Positions 55,576 to 64,000 of a DNA stretch of 64,000 nt are shown here, in pieces. Source of the stretch: Fructobacillus sp. CRL 2054 (lineage in GTDB: Bacteria > Bacillota > Bacilli > Lactobacillales > Lactobacillaceae); contig NZ_JACOFN010000004.1 of assembly GCF_028764065.1 (NCBI RefSeq), positions 1 to 64,000 on the forward strand, in the 5' to 3' direction. Position 1 is the first letter of the stretch; the number at the start of each line of letters is the position of its first letter. Made by a program: the position numbers and the translations under genes. The notes below the pieces were generated by a model. That model was not told where the DNA came from. It saw only the letters and a list, made by a program, of their open reading frames with translations, and made no database searches.

Positions 55576-57219
55576 ATGTCAAAAGAAGCTACAGCACAGT
55601 CAATTACCAGCCAATTGTGGTCAATGGCTAATGATTTGCGCGGGAACCTTGATGCATCAGAATTTCGTAATTACATTCTAGGTTTCATGTTCTACCGTTA
55701 CCTTTCTGAGCATCAAGAGCAATATTTGCAAAAAGAAGATATTTTGGACCTTGAAGAAGGTGAAAATATAAATGATGCCTATTTACGTGAAGCTCAAGGA
55801 GCTGACCGTAATGATTATATTGAAGATATTGCTCGAAACTTGGGTTATGCCATCGAACCAGAATTCACGTGGAAGACTATCGTTAACAAAGTTCATTCTG
55901 GTGATATTAAGCCATCTGATTACCAAGATATGTTCGACGAATTTAACAAGAACGCCCAGATTAACAAGTCGGCAGAAGAAGATTTCTCTGAAATCTTTGC
56001 CGATGTTAATTTAGGAAACTCACGTCTTGGGAACTCAACCGCAGCACGTGCAAAGTCATTGGGGGCCGTTGTTGAATCAGTTGATACTTTCAACTATGAA
56101 GACGAAAATGGTCATGATATTTTAGGGGATGTTTATGAATATCTAATCGCCGAATTTGCCGGAAACTCTGGTAAGAAGGCCGGAGAATTCTATACTCCTC
56201 ACCAGGTTTCAAAGATTTTGGCTAAGTTAGTGACTCTCTCTGCCAAGGATGAAGGACGTTTTACTGTTTATGATCCTGCCATGGGATCTGGTTCTCTTTT
56301 GTTAACTGTGCAAGACCAATTGAAGAACGGTCATGATAAGGGACGTGTTGCTTTTGAAGGTCAGGAATTAAATACCACGACTTACAACTTGGCCCGCATG
56401 AACTTGATGATGCACGGTATCGATTATCAAAACATGGAGTTGCGTAATGCCGATACCTTGGAAGATGATTGGCCCTCAAAGGAAAGCAACGGCATTATGC
56501 AGCCCGTTACCTTTGACGCGGTTGTTGCTAACCCACCATATTCTGCTAAGTGGGATAACAACGACAACAAGATGAAGGATGCCCGTTTTAAGGATTACGG
56601 TAAGTTAGCTCCTAAGACAAAGGCTGATTATGCCTTCGTTTTGCACGGCCTTTACCACTTGGACCGCGAAGGAACGATGGCTATCGTTTTGCCTCATGGT
56701 GTTCTTTTCCGTGGAGCTGCCGAAGGTGTTATTCGACAAGCAATTATCGAAAAGAATTATCTTGATGCAGTTATTGGACTACCTGAAGGCATTTTCTTCT
56801 CAACTGGTATTCCAACGGTTGTTTTGGTCTTCAAGAAAAACCGGACTAACAAGGATATCTTCTTTATCGACGCTTCAAACGATTTTGAAAAGGGGAAGAA
56901 GCAGAATATTCTTCGTGATTCTGATGTTGATAAAATCATCGATACTTACCAAAAGCGTGAGGATGTTGATAAGTATGCACACGTTGCTAACATTGATGAA
57001 ATCAAAGAAAATGATTTTAACTTAAACATTCCACGTTATGTCGATACTTTTGAAGAAGAAGCTCCAGTTGATGCCGAAGCCCTTCTTTCAAACATGCGTG
57101 AAATTGATGATGAAATTTCAGAATTAACTAAGAAAATTAATGAACAAATGGATGACCTAGTGGCCACAGATTCTGAGAGCGAAAAGACCCTAGACTTAAT
57201 TAAGCAGGTGCTTAAATGA
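55576..57219 (+). CDS. hsdM: Type I restriction-modification methyltransferase M subunit
   Basis: Adenine-N6 methyltransferase that protects host DNA and forms the M2S core. The protein has 547 residues. The N-terminal helical domain covers about 1-150. The S-adenosylmethionine motif DPAMGSGSL lies near residue 234 and the catalytic NPPY near 318. The C-terminal coiled region contacts HsdS. AGAAGGAGATACC precedes the ATG. The stop overlaps the hsdS start as ATGA. All catalytic motifs are intact, so methylation is expected to be active. Confidence 0.96.
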   Translation: MSKEATAQSITSQLWSMANDLRGNLDASEFRNYILGFMFYRYLSEHQEQYLQKEDILDLEEGENINDAYLREAQGADRNDYIEDIARNLGYAIEPEFTWKTIVNKVHSGDIKPSDYQDMFDEFNKNAQINKSAEEDFSEIFADVNLGNSRLGNSTAARAKSLGAVVESVDTFNYEDENGHDILGDVYEYLIAEFAGNSGKKAGEFYTPHQVSKILAKLVTLSAKDEGRFTVYDPAMGSGSLLLTVQDQLKNGHDKGRVAFEGQELNTTTYNLARMNLMMHGIDYQNMELRNADTLEDDWPSKESNGIMQPVTFDAVVANPPYSAKWDNNDNKMKDARFKDYGKLAPKTKADYAFVLHGLYHLDREGTMAIVLPHGVLFRGAAEGVIRQAIIEKNYLDAVIGLPEGIFFSTGIPTVVLVFKKNRTNKDIFFIDASNDFEKGKKQNILRDSDVDKIIDTYQKREDVDKYAHVANIDEIKENDFNLNIPRYVDTFEEEAPVDAEALLSNMREIDDEISELTKKINEQMDDLVATDSESEKTLDLIKQVLK

Positions 57220-58448
57220 GTAAGGTAGTACAAAATAAGAAAACGGTACCAGAAATCCGTTTTTCTGGATTTACTGATGATTGGGAACAGCGTAAGGCGA
57301 TAGAACTTTTTAAACCGGTATCAGAAAAAGGACATGCCGATTTGCCTGTATTGTCTGCATCACAGGAATTTGGGATAGTTAAGCGTAGTGATGTTGGTAT
57401 TGATATTAAGTATGATAAGAATACTTTGGTAAATTATAAAAGGGTGCAGGTAGATCAATTTGTAATTAGTCTGCGTTCGTTTCAAGGTGGATTCGAGCTG
57501 TCCCATATTGAGGGTATAGTAAGCCCTGCGTATACTATTTTCACTTTTTTGGATGGTATGAAACAAAACCAAAGTTATTGGGAAGTTGTTTTTAAGACGT
57601 ACCGATTTATTGAATCATTGAAAAAAGTTACTTTCGGAATTCGTGATGGTAAGGCAATAAGTTTTAAGGAATTTGGGGATGTAAAAGTCTCTTACCCTGT
57701 GAATGTGGATGAACAAAAAAGAATTGGTTCTTTGATTAACAGTACTAAAGAGCTTATTACTCTTCATCAGCGTAAGTTGAATACACTTCAGAGCCTCAAA
57801 AAAATTTTATTACAAAATCTTTTTCCAAAGAATGGACAAAAGAATCCAGTTATCCGTTTTACTGGTTACACGGATGATTGGGAACAGCGTAAGTTGAAAG
57901 ATACACTGCTACTTTTAAAGGACGGTACACATGGGACGTATAAAGATGTTGATGAGGGTCCACTGTTATTGAGTGCTAAGAATATTAAAAATGGAAAAGT
58001 TGTAGTTAGTAAAGATGAAAGGCTTATATCTGATTCTGATTTTTCATCAATCCATAAAAAATTTAAGTTAGCGAAAAATGATGTGCTTTTAACGATAGTT
58101 GGATCCATTGGAGAAACCGCAGTATTACAGAATCCTCAAGGTCTTACTTTCCAGCGAAGTGTAGCTTATCTGCGTCCAGATAATAATTTAAACAGTCAGT
58201 TTTTGTATCAGACTATTAGAAGTGATGACTTTCAAAATGCTTTAAAAAGGAATCAGGTTACTTCGGCACAACCCGGAATTTATTTAGGCGACCTAGGAAA
58301 GATTGAAGTTAAATTACCAAATAAATCTGAACAAATATTAATCAGCAATCTGTTGCAAAATACAGACAATCTTATTACTCTTCATCAACGTAAATTAAAT
58401 GAAGTAGAATCATTGAAAAAATTATTGCTTCAAAAAATGTTCGTTTAA
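57216..58448 (+). CDS. hsdS: Type I restriction-modification specificity subunit
   Basis: Determines the bipartite DNA target of the complex. The protein has 410 residues with two target-recognition domains (TRDs). TRD1 follows the first TDDWEQRK (about residues 20-27) and TRD2 the second (about 219-226). Each ends in a conserved helix with ITLHQRKLN. The central conserved region lies near 180-215. DNA encoding W-E-Q-R-K and T-L-H-Q is repeated at each TRD boundary and again in the silent cassettes downstream. Overlaps hsdM by four bases and ends 140 bases before a terminator. Function intact by inspection; specificity cannot be read from sequence. Confidence 0.95.
   Translation: MSKVVQNKKTVPEIRFSGFTDDWEQRKAIELFKPVSEKGHADLPVLSASQEFGIVKRSDVGIDIKYDKNTLVNYKRVQVDQFVISLRSFQGGFELSHIEGIVSPAYTIFTFLDGMKQNQSYWEVVFKTYRFIESLKKVTFGIRDGKAISFKEFGDVKVSYPVNVDEQKRIGSLINSTKELITLHQRKLNTLQSLKKILLQNLFPKNGQKNPVIRFTGYTDDWEQRKLKDTLLLLKDGTHGTYKDVDEGPLLLSAKNIKNGKVVVSKDERLISDSDFSSIHKKFKLAKNDVLLTIVGSIGETAVLQNPQGLTFQRSVAYLRPDNNLNSQFLYQTIRSDDFQNALKRNQVTSAQPGIYLGDLGKIEVKLPNKSEQILISNLLQNTDNLITLHQRKLNEVESLKKLLLQKMFV
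57281..57296 (+). repeat. 16-bp TRD boundary repeat, copy 1
   Basis: TTGGGAACAGCGTAAG at the start of TRD1 of hsdS. Identical copies lie at 57878-57893, 58631-58646 and 59251-59266, all in direct orientation. Confidence 0.95.
57757..57769 (+). repeat. 13-bp TRD 3' boundary repeat, copy 1
   Basis: TTACTCTTCATCA at the end of TRD1. Identical copies end TRD2 (58375-58387) and the two silent cassettes (59110-59122 and 59737-59749). Confidence 0.92.
57878..57893 (+). repeat. 16-bp TRD boundary repeat, copy 2
   Basis: Identical to copy 1; opens TRD2 of hsdS. Confidence 0.95.
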
Positions 58449-58585
58449 TTTTATTTTTAATGATAATTAGTTGATAAAGTTTTTATAATCAATATTATTA
58501 AGACGTGAGGGAATATAAAATATTCATTATCAAATAATTTGTATTAGTATTCAGCAATGTGATAAATCTTTATTACCTTTTAAAT

Positions 58586-58625
58586 ATAAAAGCGCTATTA
58601 GTATTTTTACTAGTAGCGCTTTTGC
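58586..58625 (+). terminator. Terminator of the hsdRMS operon
   Basis: AAAAGCGCTA..AGTA pairs with TACT..TAGCGCTTTT. It lies just before the first silent cassette, which is therefore outside the operon's transcript. The stretch 58449-58585 holds nothing recognisable. Confidence 0.85.
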
Positions 58626-58630
58626 ATTGT

Positions 58631-58646
58631 TTGGGAACAGCGTAAG
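58631..58646 (+). repeat. 16-bp TRD boundary repeat, copy 3
   Basis: Identical to copy 1; opens silent cassette A. Confidence 0.95.
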
Positions 58647-59126
58647 TTTAAAGACCTATACAAGAAAGTCATTGAAAAAAATGATGGATCCTTTAAGTCC
58701 GACCAGATAATTTCTGTAGCGAATATGTACTTTAAAGAAGCTGATCGATTTAAATCTAGTCTTGAGTACATGAAAACTTACAATGTTTTTCGCAAAGGAG
58801 ATATATCTTTTGAAGGAAATAAGAGTAAAAATTATGCCTATGGTCGGTTTGTTGAAAATACTATAGGAGATGGGATTGTATCGCATGTTTTTGATGTTTT
58901 CCGACCAATAGTAAAGTACGATTTAATGTACTGGAAATATTTTATTAATTATGAACCTGTAATGGGGCGCAAATTAATGCGTTCAACAACAAAGGCGACA
59001 ATGATGAGCAATCTAGTCGCTAAAGATTTTTTGAAACAAGATGTATTAGTTCCTAATTATTCCGAGCAAAAAGAAATAGGATCATATTTAAGCAAGGTTG
59101 ATAATCTACTTACTCTTCATCAGTAA
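58631..59126 (+). pseudogene. Silent hsdS target-recognition cassette A
   Basis: Promoterless half-gene. From the 16-bp repeat it reads WEQRKFKDLYKK.. in one open frame for 164 codons and ends at the 13-bp repeat encoding TLHQ, then a stop. It has no start codon and stands after a terminator. Its TRD sequence differs from both TRDs of hsdS, so moving it into hsdS would change specificity. The frame is intact, so it can serve as a donor. Confidence 0.85.
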
Positions 59127-59250
59127 TAAATATAATTATTTTCAAGATAATGAATTGATTGCTAAAAAATGTATTGTATCAGAACTGATAACTAATTATT
59201 CAAAACAAATATTAAAAAGCATATATTAATTTTGATTGTTAAACGAATTC

Positions 59251-59266
59251 TTGGGAACAGCGTAAG
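59251..59266 (+). repeat. 16-bp TRD boundary repeat, copy 4
   Basis: Identical to copy 1; opens silent cassette B. Confidence 0.95.
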
Positions 59267-59749
59267 CTACAAGAAATTGTAATTATGAAATCCGGTTTCA
59301 CGGGAGACTCTAGATTGAATGAAGGTCCATACAAGTTAACTAGAATTGAAACAATTTCCACTGGATCCGTTAACATCAATAAAATCGGATATTCAAATGT
59401 TGAGCCACCAAAGGAATCACTTTTAAATACAGGAGATATACTTTTCAGCAATATCAATTCGTTAAAGCATATTGGTAAAACAGCTATTTATCAAGTTGAT
59501 GACCATCTCTATCACGGTATGAACCTGCTGCGCTTTATACCTGAAAATAATTCTTTCCCATTATTTATTTACTATCTTTTGAATACTTATTCTAAAAGAA
59601 AATGGGTTAAAGAACATGCAAACCAGGCAGTTAATCAAGCAAGCATTAATCAGACTGAATTAGGAAATTGGATAGTGGATGTACCGACAAAAGATGAATA
59701 AAATTGGTTCTTTGTTACAAGATATAGATGCTAATATTACTCTTCATCA
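59251..59749 (+). pseudogene. Silent hsdS target-recognition cassette B, decayed
   Basis: It opens with the same 16-bp repeat and reads WEQRKLQEIVIMKS.. to a premature TAA (59699-59701) after VPTKDE. The expected continuation (IGSLLQDIDANITLHQR) follows in another frame, so a small deletion has broken it near the end. It closes with the 13-bp repeat. No start codon. The 124 bases before it are AT-rich filler. Confidence 0.82.
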
Positions 59750-59771
59750 ACGTTTGAAAATAGAAAACGAC

Positions 59772-60701
59772 CTAACTTAGATTCGAAAGAGAACGCATGA
59801 CCAGGTCAACATCTTGATTTTCTAGTTCTTGAATAATGTGTAGATAGGTCTTTTGGGTGGTGGTCATAGATGCATGGCCAAGTCGGCGAGCAACGCTTGC
59901 GATGGAGACGCCAGCAAAAAGAAGAAGGGAAGCATGTGTGTGACGTAAGCCATGGATAGAAATAGTGGGAATGTCTGCTTTTTCACAGTGACGATTCAGG
60001 AGATTGTTCACTGTTGAGTTATAGACTTTTTCATTTTCTTCGACAAAGATAGGCTCGTTTGGCGGAAGATTTTTGATTAGTTCTGAGAATTGGATGACGG
60101 TTTGCCAATCAATTTGGATTTTACGGACAGAGGATTGGTTCTTTGTTGGAAGAAATCATCCTTTTTCTTTATAGTTCCAAGTTTTGTTGATTGTTAGCAT
60201 CTGGTGGGAGAAGTCGAAGTCACTAGGTGTAAGGGCTAGTGCTTCAGAGAAACGCATACCCGTTTTGGCGATAAGTAGGATAAACCAATCCCAGTTGATT
60301 TCGGTTCCAAGATCTAGTTGGCTTAGCATGGTGTGTAATTCGAATTGGTTGAGATATTTTGGTTTCTTAGGTCGGGGTGTTCTACCTTTAATAATTGCTT
60401 TACGGGTAGGGTCGCGTTCGATTAGTCCGTCATCAACAGCGTCTAAAATGGCGCCTTTTAGTTGGTGGTGAAAATCCATAACTGTTTGCCGCTCGTGTTC
60501 GGCTGCGTAATCATTAAGTAGTTGTTGGTAGCTGATACGTGTTAAATCTTTGACTTTTAATTTGGGTGCTAGCTTAACTAACCATTGCTGAGTCATTTGA
60601 TATTTGGCCATTGTGACCTTACGGATAGCGCCTTCTTTATACATGACAATCCAGCGTTTGTAATAACGGTAGAATAGTTCGTTTTGGTTTTGTTCTGACA
60701 T
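59772..60701 (-). pseudogene. Tyrosine recombinase interrupted by one in-frame TGA
   Basis: Site-specific recombinase of the phage integrase family, the kind often linked to hsdS switching. Read through, it would have 308 residues plus one stop. Start MSEQNQNELFYRYYKRW follows AAAAGGAGAAATCTT on the minus strand. The N-terminal SAM-like DNA-binding domain covers about 1-100. The first catalytic arginine lies in TGMRFSEALAL before the stop (TGA at 60158-60156, codon 182). H-x-x-R (HGLRH), LGH and the nucleophile region TYLH lie after it. The reading frame is otherwise continuous across the TGA, so this is a point nonsense change. Inactive unless UGA is read through or two fragments complement. 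Confidence 0.88.
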
Positions 60702-60819
60702 AAGATTTCTCCTTTTGAACATAAAAAAAGCAGTCGGTAAAAGTGGCTGCAGGTTTAGTATTCGAGAAATTCTTCCTGAAGTTAGAATAGCATGTTTTGA
60801 GAAGGGGTTTGAGTACATG

Positions 60820-60848
60820 TTGTGGTGATGTTGATTTTACAATATAAT
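60820..60848 (+). promoter_or_regulatory. Promoter of the orphan gene at 60.9 kb
   Basis: TTGTGG (60820-60825) and TATAAT (60843-60848) with a 17-bp spacer. Confidence 0.6.
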
Positions 60849-60902
60849 AAAAGGCCGACAATGAGTATTTTCAACATTTATAAGAAGTGTAGGGGCAATA
60901 AC

Positions 60903-61259
60903 ATGTCATATCAATTATTTTTTCAAGAACAAACTGAGGAAGAATATCTACGTAGATCGTCAGTGTTGGCTAATAAGTATTCCTATCAAAATTTAATTGG
61001 ATTTAAAGAAAAGTCAGAAAAATATTTACATCTAATTAGGAACTTTGTTGCTATATTACAAGAGGTAGCACTTTTTATATCTTTCTCAAAAAATTGCTTT
61101 TGGGATTACAGCGCACCTATGTCGGTACTCTTCAAAAATTGTATTTCTTTCTTTATAAAATTTTATGGAGTGTTAGAAAAAAGGACAGAAGAGTCATTAC
61201 TTGTACGTATACGGGCCTGCGAATTAAAAGCTATAGATCTTTACGGGGAATATAAATAA
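60903..61259 (+). CDS. Hypothetical protein (118 aa)
   Basis: Protein of 118 residues beginning MSYQLFFQEQTEEEYLRRSS; not recognised. It is rich in aromatic residues and may form helices, with a mildly hydrophobic stretch near NFVAILQEVALFISFSKN. The start is placed here because AGGGGCAATAAC precedes it; an upstream in-frame ATG at 60861 lies too near the predicted transcription start to carry a binding site. It ends before a strong terminator. The AT-rich composition matches the neighbouring restriction-modification island. Confidence 0.6.
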   Translation: MSYQLFFQEQTEEEYLRRSSVLANKYSYQNLIGFKEKSEKYLHLIRNFVAILQEVALFISFSKNCFWDYSAPMSVLFKNCISFFIKFYGVLEKRTEESLLVRIRACELKAIDLYGEYK

Positions 61260-61266
61260 GTATTAA

Positions 61267-61296
61267 TAAAAAGCCTCCCATTCTGGGAGGCTTTTT
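61267..61296. terminator. Bidirectional terminator between convergent genes
   Basis: AAAAAGCCTCCCA pairs with GGGAGGCTTTTT around TTC; serves both flanking genes. Confidence 0.92.
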
Positions 61297-61304
61297 ATTT
61301 TACA

Positions 61305-61868
61305 TCAATCCTGGTGATGCTTTGGATCGATTTTATGTACTGCTTTTTTGACATCAGCTTCGACTTTTTCGGCTGCTGCTTCGACTTTTTTGATTTCGTC
61401 GGGCATGGCGAAGCGGTTGACGACGATGGCGAAGAGGACACCGACGAAGACATCGAGGACACGGAGTAGGACGTAGTCGATGGTGGCACCCATGGGGATG
61501 GTCAGGGCAATCATAAGGAAGGCGGCCATACCACCAACGATGCCGACGCTTTGGTCGAGTTTGTTGTGGATGATGATGCCAAGCATGATGAGGAGGGGAA
61601 CCAGGATGATGGAAACCCAATCGGCGTCATGGGTATATTCTCGGATGAAGTAGTAGATGATGGCCAGGCCACCACCGACGACGTTTGAGATGACACGAAC
61701 TTTGGCAAATGCGATGGTGTTGTCCCAGTTTTCTCGGAGGGCGAAGACTGAGGCTAGGGCCGGCACGAAGGCCGGTCGGTCGATGAAATGGTAGACCAGC
61801 ATGACGAGCATGACGGTTAGGCCAGTTTTAAAGGTTCGTAAACCAATGTGAACGTGGAAGAAATTCAT
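61305..61868 (-). CDS. Aromatic acid exporter-like membrane protein (ArAE/FUSC type)
   Basis: Membrane protein of 187 residues from MNFFHVHIGLRTFKTG, fitting the N-terminal membrane part of the aromatic acid exporter family (ArAE_1, DUF939). Four to five spans are visible, with the typical FVPALASVFALRENWDNT and GGMAAFLMIALTIPMG segments. The C-terminal part is charged (KKVEAAAEKVEADVKKAVHK) and probably cytoplasmic. TAGGAGAGGTA on the minus strand supports the start; a longer frame has no binding site. It may export weak acids; substrate unknown. Divergent from the nitroreductase gene. Confidence 0.82.
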   Translation of the reverse strand: MNFFHVHIGLRTFKTGLTVMLVMLVYHFIDRPAFVPALASVFALRENWDNTIAFAKVRVISNVVGGGLAIIYYFIREYTHDADWVSIILVPLLIMLGIIIHNKLDQSVGIVGGMAAFLMIALTIPMGATIDYVLLRVLDVFVGVLFAIVVNRFAMPDEIKKVEAAAEKVEADVKKAVHKIDPKHHQD

Positions 61869-61958
61869 TACCTCTCCTAGATATAATTTTTTTGAAAGCG
61901 TAAAATGGCTGTAGAGCCACCCAAAGATATAAGTATACAACGAAATTAGGAGGTTGTC

Positions 61959-62702
61959 ATGGTTGATAATGAAGTCTTAAAACAATTGCGTGAACACGAG
62001 TCAATTCGTGCTTTCCAAGATAAGAAGGTTTCAGATGACACGATGAATGCCATTTTTGAAGCGGCCTTTGCTGGTCCAAACATGCAAAACTACCAACCCG
62101 TTACGTTCATTGAAGTAACGAATCAGGCTTTGAAGCAAAAGATTACCGATAAGGTCCACATGGGCTACATTGCATCAGCCCCTCGCTTCTACGTTGTCTG
62201 CGTGGACTGGAACCGTGATTTGGTTGGACAGTCAGAAGAAAACCGCAAGGTGATTGAAGACCGAATCCAACACTACCAGTTCTTGGAAGGTGGCATCGTT
62301 TCAGCTTCCATTACCTTAGGCCGCGCCCAAGTGGCTGCCGAATCCCTTGGCTTGGGAACGGTTACCATGGCCGGTGTTATGGGCGCCTTTGACTTGTACG
62401 AGCAAGAGTTGGATCTGCCAAAGTACGTCAAGCCAATCATGGGATTCTCAGTCGGCTATCCTGACCAGAACCCTGGTGTAAAGCCAAAGTTGCCTTTGTC
62501 AGGATCTGTCATGGAAGGCAAGTACGACGAGAAGAAGGTTGAAGCAGCGGTTGCTGACTACGACAAGACCATGGCCGACTACTACGCTGAGCGTGACATG
62601 GACACCAACTGGACTAAGCACAACGCTAAGCTCTTCAAGATGATTCCAGCCGACCCACGTTTGTCCAAGTACCCAATGGATAAGGGTTTGAACTTGAAGT
62701 AA
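61959..62702 (+). CDS. NADPH-dependent nitroreductase/FMN reductase (NfsA/FRP type)
   Basis: Flavoenzyme of 247 residues expected to reduce quinones, nitro compounds or free flavin with NADPH. The FMN-binding element HESIRAFQDKKVS lies at residues 13-25. The segments FAGPNMQNYQPVTFI and IVSASITLGRAQVAAESLGLGTVTMAGVMG match the NfsA/FRP group of the nitroreductase superfamily. The C-terminal arm (KTMADYYAERDMDTNWTKHN) wraps the dimer partner. TTAGGAGGTTGTC precedes the ATG. Monocistronic, ending in a strong terminator. Confidence 0.9.
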   Translation: MVDNEVLKQLREHESIRAFQDKKVSDDTMNAIFEAAFAGPNMQNYQPVTFIEVTNQALKQKITDKVHMGYIASAPRFYVVCVDWNRDLVGQSEENRKVIEDRIQHYQFLEGGIVSASITLGRAQVAAESLGLGTVTMAGVMGAFDLYEQELDLPKYVKPIMGFSVGYPDQNPGVKPKLPLSGSVMEGKYDEKKVEAAVADYDKTMADYYAERDMDTNWTKHNAKLFKMIPADPRLSKYPMDKGLNLK

Positions 62703-62717
62703 AAATTGATTGAATGG

Positions 62718-62743
62718 ACCGCCGGAAGGCGGTCTTTTTTTAT
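62718..62743 (+). terminator. Terminator after the nitroreductase gene
   Basis: GACCGCC pairs with GGCGGTC around GGAA and runs into seven T residues. Confidence 0.93.
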
Positions 62744-62771
62744 TGGCATTGTAGCAAGGATGGGTTATACT
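62744..62771 (+). promoter_or_regulatory. Promoter of groES-groEL
   Basis: TTGGCA (62744-62749) and TATACT (62766-62771) with a 16-bp spacer, immediately after the previous terminator and before the CIRCE element. Confidence 0.75.
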
Positions 62772-62781
62772 AGATATGAAA

Positions 62782-62808
62782 TTAGCAGTCGTTATAAACG
62801 AGTGCTAA
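62782..62808 (+). promoter_or_regulatory. CIRCE operator (HrcA binding site)
   Basis: TTAGCAGTC, nine bases, then GAGTGCTAA. The consensus is TTAGCACTC-N9-GAGTGCTAA, so one base of the left arm deviates. HrcA should repress groESL here in the absence of heat stress. Confidence 0.93.
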
Positions 62809-62832
62809 AAAGAATTCATGGAGGTTCTTGTG

Positions 62833-63117
62833 ATGTTGAAACCATTAGCAGACCGGGTGATTGTCCAGGTCGAAGAAACAGGCGAACAGCAGGTTGGTGG
62901 CATTGTGATTGCCCAAGCCTCTGAGCAAAAGCCCGTAACGGGTAAGGTAGTTGCCGCTGGTCCTGGTCGTGTGACCGATGCTGGTCAAACCGTTGCGATG
63001 ACGGTAAAGGCCGGGGACACCGTGCTCTTCGACAAGTTCGCCGGTCAGGCGATCGAAGTCGATGGGCAAGACTATCTCGCCTTGCACGAAAAAGATGTGA
63101 TTGGGATTTTGGATTAA
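62833..63117 (+). CDS. groES: Co-chaperonin GroES
   Basis: Ten-kilodalton lid of the GroEL folding chamber. The protein has 94 residues from [15 protein letters not shown]. The mobile loop that binds GroEL is [18 protein letters not shown] at about 21-38, and the roof hairpin and C-terminal [13 protein letters not shown] are normal. GGAGGTTCTTGTG precedes the ATG; an in-frame ATG 15 bases upstream sits on the binding site and is rejected. Controlled by the CIRCE element; groEL follows after about 75 bases with an imperfect hairpin between. Confidence 0.95.
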   Translation: MLKPLADRVIVQVEETGEQQVGGIVIAQASEQKPVTGKVVAAGPGRVTDAGQTVAMTVKAGDTVLFDKFAGQAIEVDGQDYLALHEKDVIGILD

Positions 63118-63165
63118 GATTTGAGGAGACTGGTCGGTTAGATGGCCGGACGGTCTTTTCCATAA

Positions 63166-64000
<835 letters not shown>

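Noticed and set aside
58449-59250. Insertion-sequence remains around the silent hsdS cassettes
   Set aside because: No transposase fragments or terminal inverted repeats were found; the spacers are plain AT-rich sequence.
57281-59266. Four identical short repeats at intervals, a CRISPR-like impression
   Set aside because: Spacing is 500-750 bp and the repeats encode the WEQRK motif of HsdS; there are no cas genes.
63125-63165. Terminator between groES and groEL
   Set aside because: The hairpin is imperfect with several wobbles and only four T residues; groESL are expected to be co-transcribed.

Overview
The window looks like a chromosomal segment of a low-to-moderate GC Gram-positive lactic acid bacterium. 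The S12, SecA, EF-G and ClpC proteins, the gene order rplQ-ecfA-ecfA2-ecfT-truA-rplM-rpsI, the T-box serS leader and the CIRCE-groESL operon all fit Lactobacillales. Protein flavour and base composition suggest Leuconostocaceae (Leuconostoc or Fructobacillus, the latter more likely). Genus is an inference from memory of these families, not a database result.

Region 1 (1-8.1 kb) is housekeeping: tRNA-Ile, T-box-controlled serS, secA, prfB (in frame, without the usual programmed frameshift) and clpC. Region 2 (8.1-10.2 kb, minus strand) holds a PfoR-like PTS_EIIC_2-family membrane protein, whose transcript opens with an isoleucine/valine-rich leader peptide and attenuator hairpins, and a prepilin peptidase (comC) with a possible com-box. 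Region 3 (10.2-31.9 kb) holds rpsL-rpsG-fusA behind a structured leader, the spermidine/putrescine transporter potABCD, and the S10-spc-alpha ribosomal cluster from rpsJ to rplQ with secY, adk, infA and rpoA. rpsN is missing from its usual place between rplE and rpsH; strong hairpins stand there instead.

Region 4 (31.9-43 kb) is the conserved ecfA-ecfA2-ecfT-truA-rplM-rpsI neighbourhood, interrupted twice. After rplQ sits an ABC exporter operon with a LytTR regulator and a DUF3021 membrane protein, preceded by a well-formed LytTR direct-repeat operator. After truA sit a flavin-type split-barrel protein, a roughly 300-nt structured non-coding RNA with its own promoter and terminator, and two related secreted surface proteins.

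Region 5 (43-52.2 kb) is accessory: a class II Fic protein, a 39-residue membrane peptide, three neighbouring membrane proteins sharing a short N-terminal W-F-N-R-P module (the last TcaA-like), a third LPxTG surface protein and several orphan genes. Region 6 (52.4-60.7 kb) is a type I restriction-modification locus, hsdR-hsdM-hsdS, followed by two silent target-recognition cassettes. The same 16-bp sequence begins each TRD in hsdS and each silent cassette, always in direct orientation. A tyrosine recombinase lies next to them, interrupted by one in-frame TGA. The region is AT-richer than its surroundings and looks acquired. Region 7 (60.7-64 kb) holds an orphan gene, an aromatic acid exporter-like protein, a nitroreductase and CIRCE-controlled groES-groEL, with groEL cut by the window edge.

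The observations most worth following are the Ile-leader attenuator on the PfoR-like gene, the direct-repeat hsdS cassette array with its broken recombinase, the 300-nt RNA, and the shared N-terminal module of the three membrane proteins.
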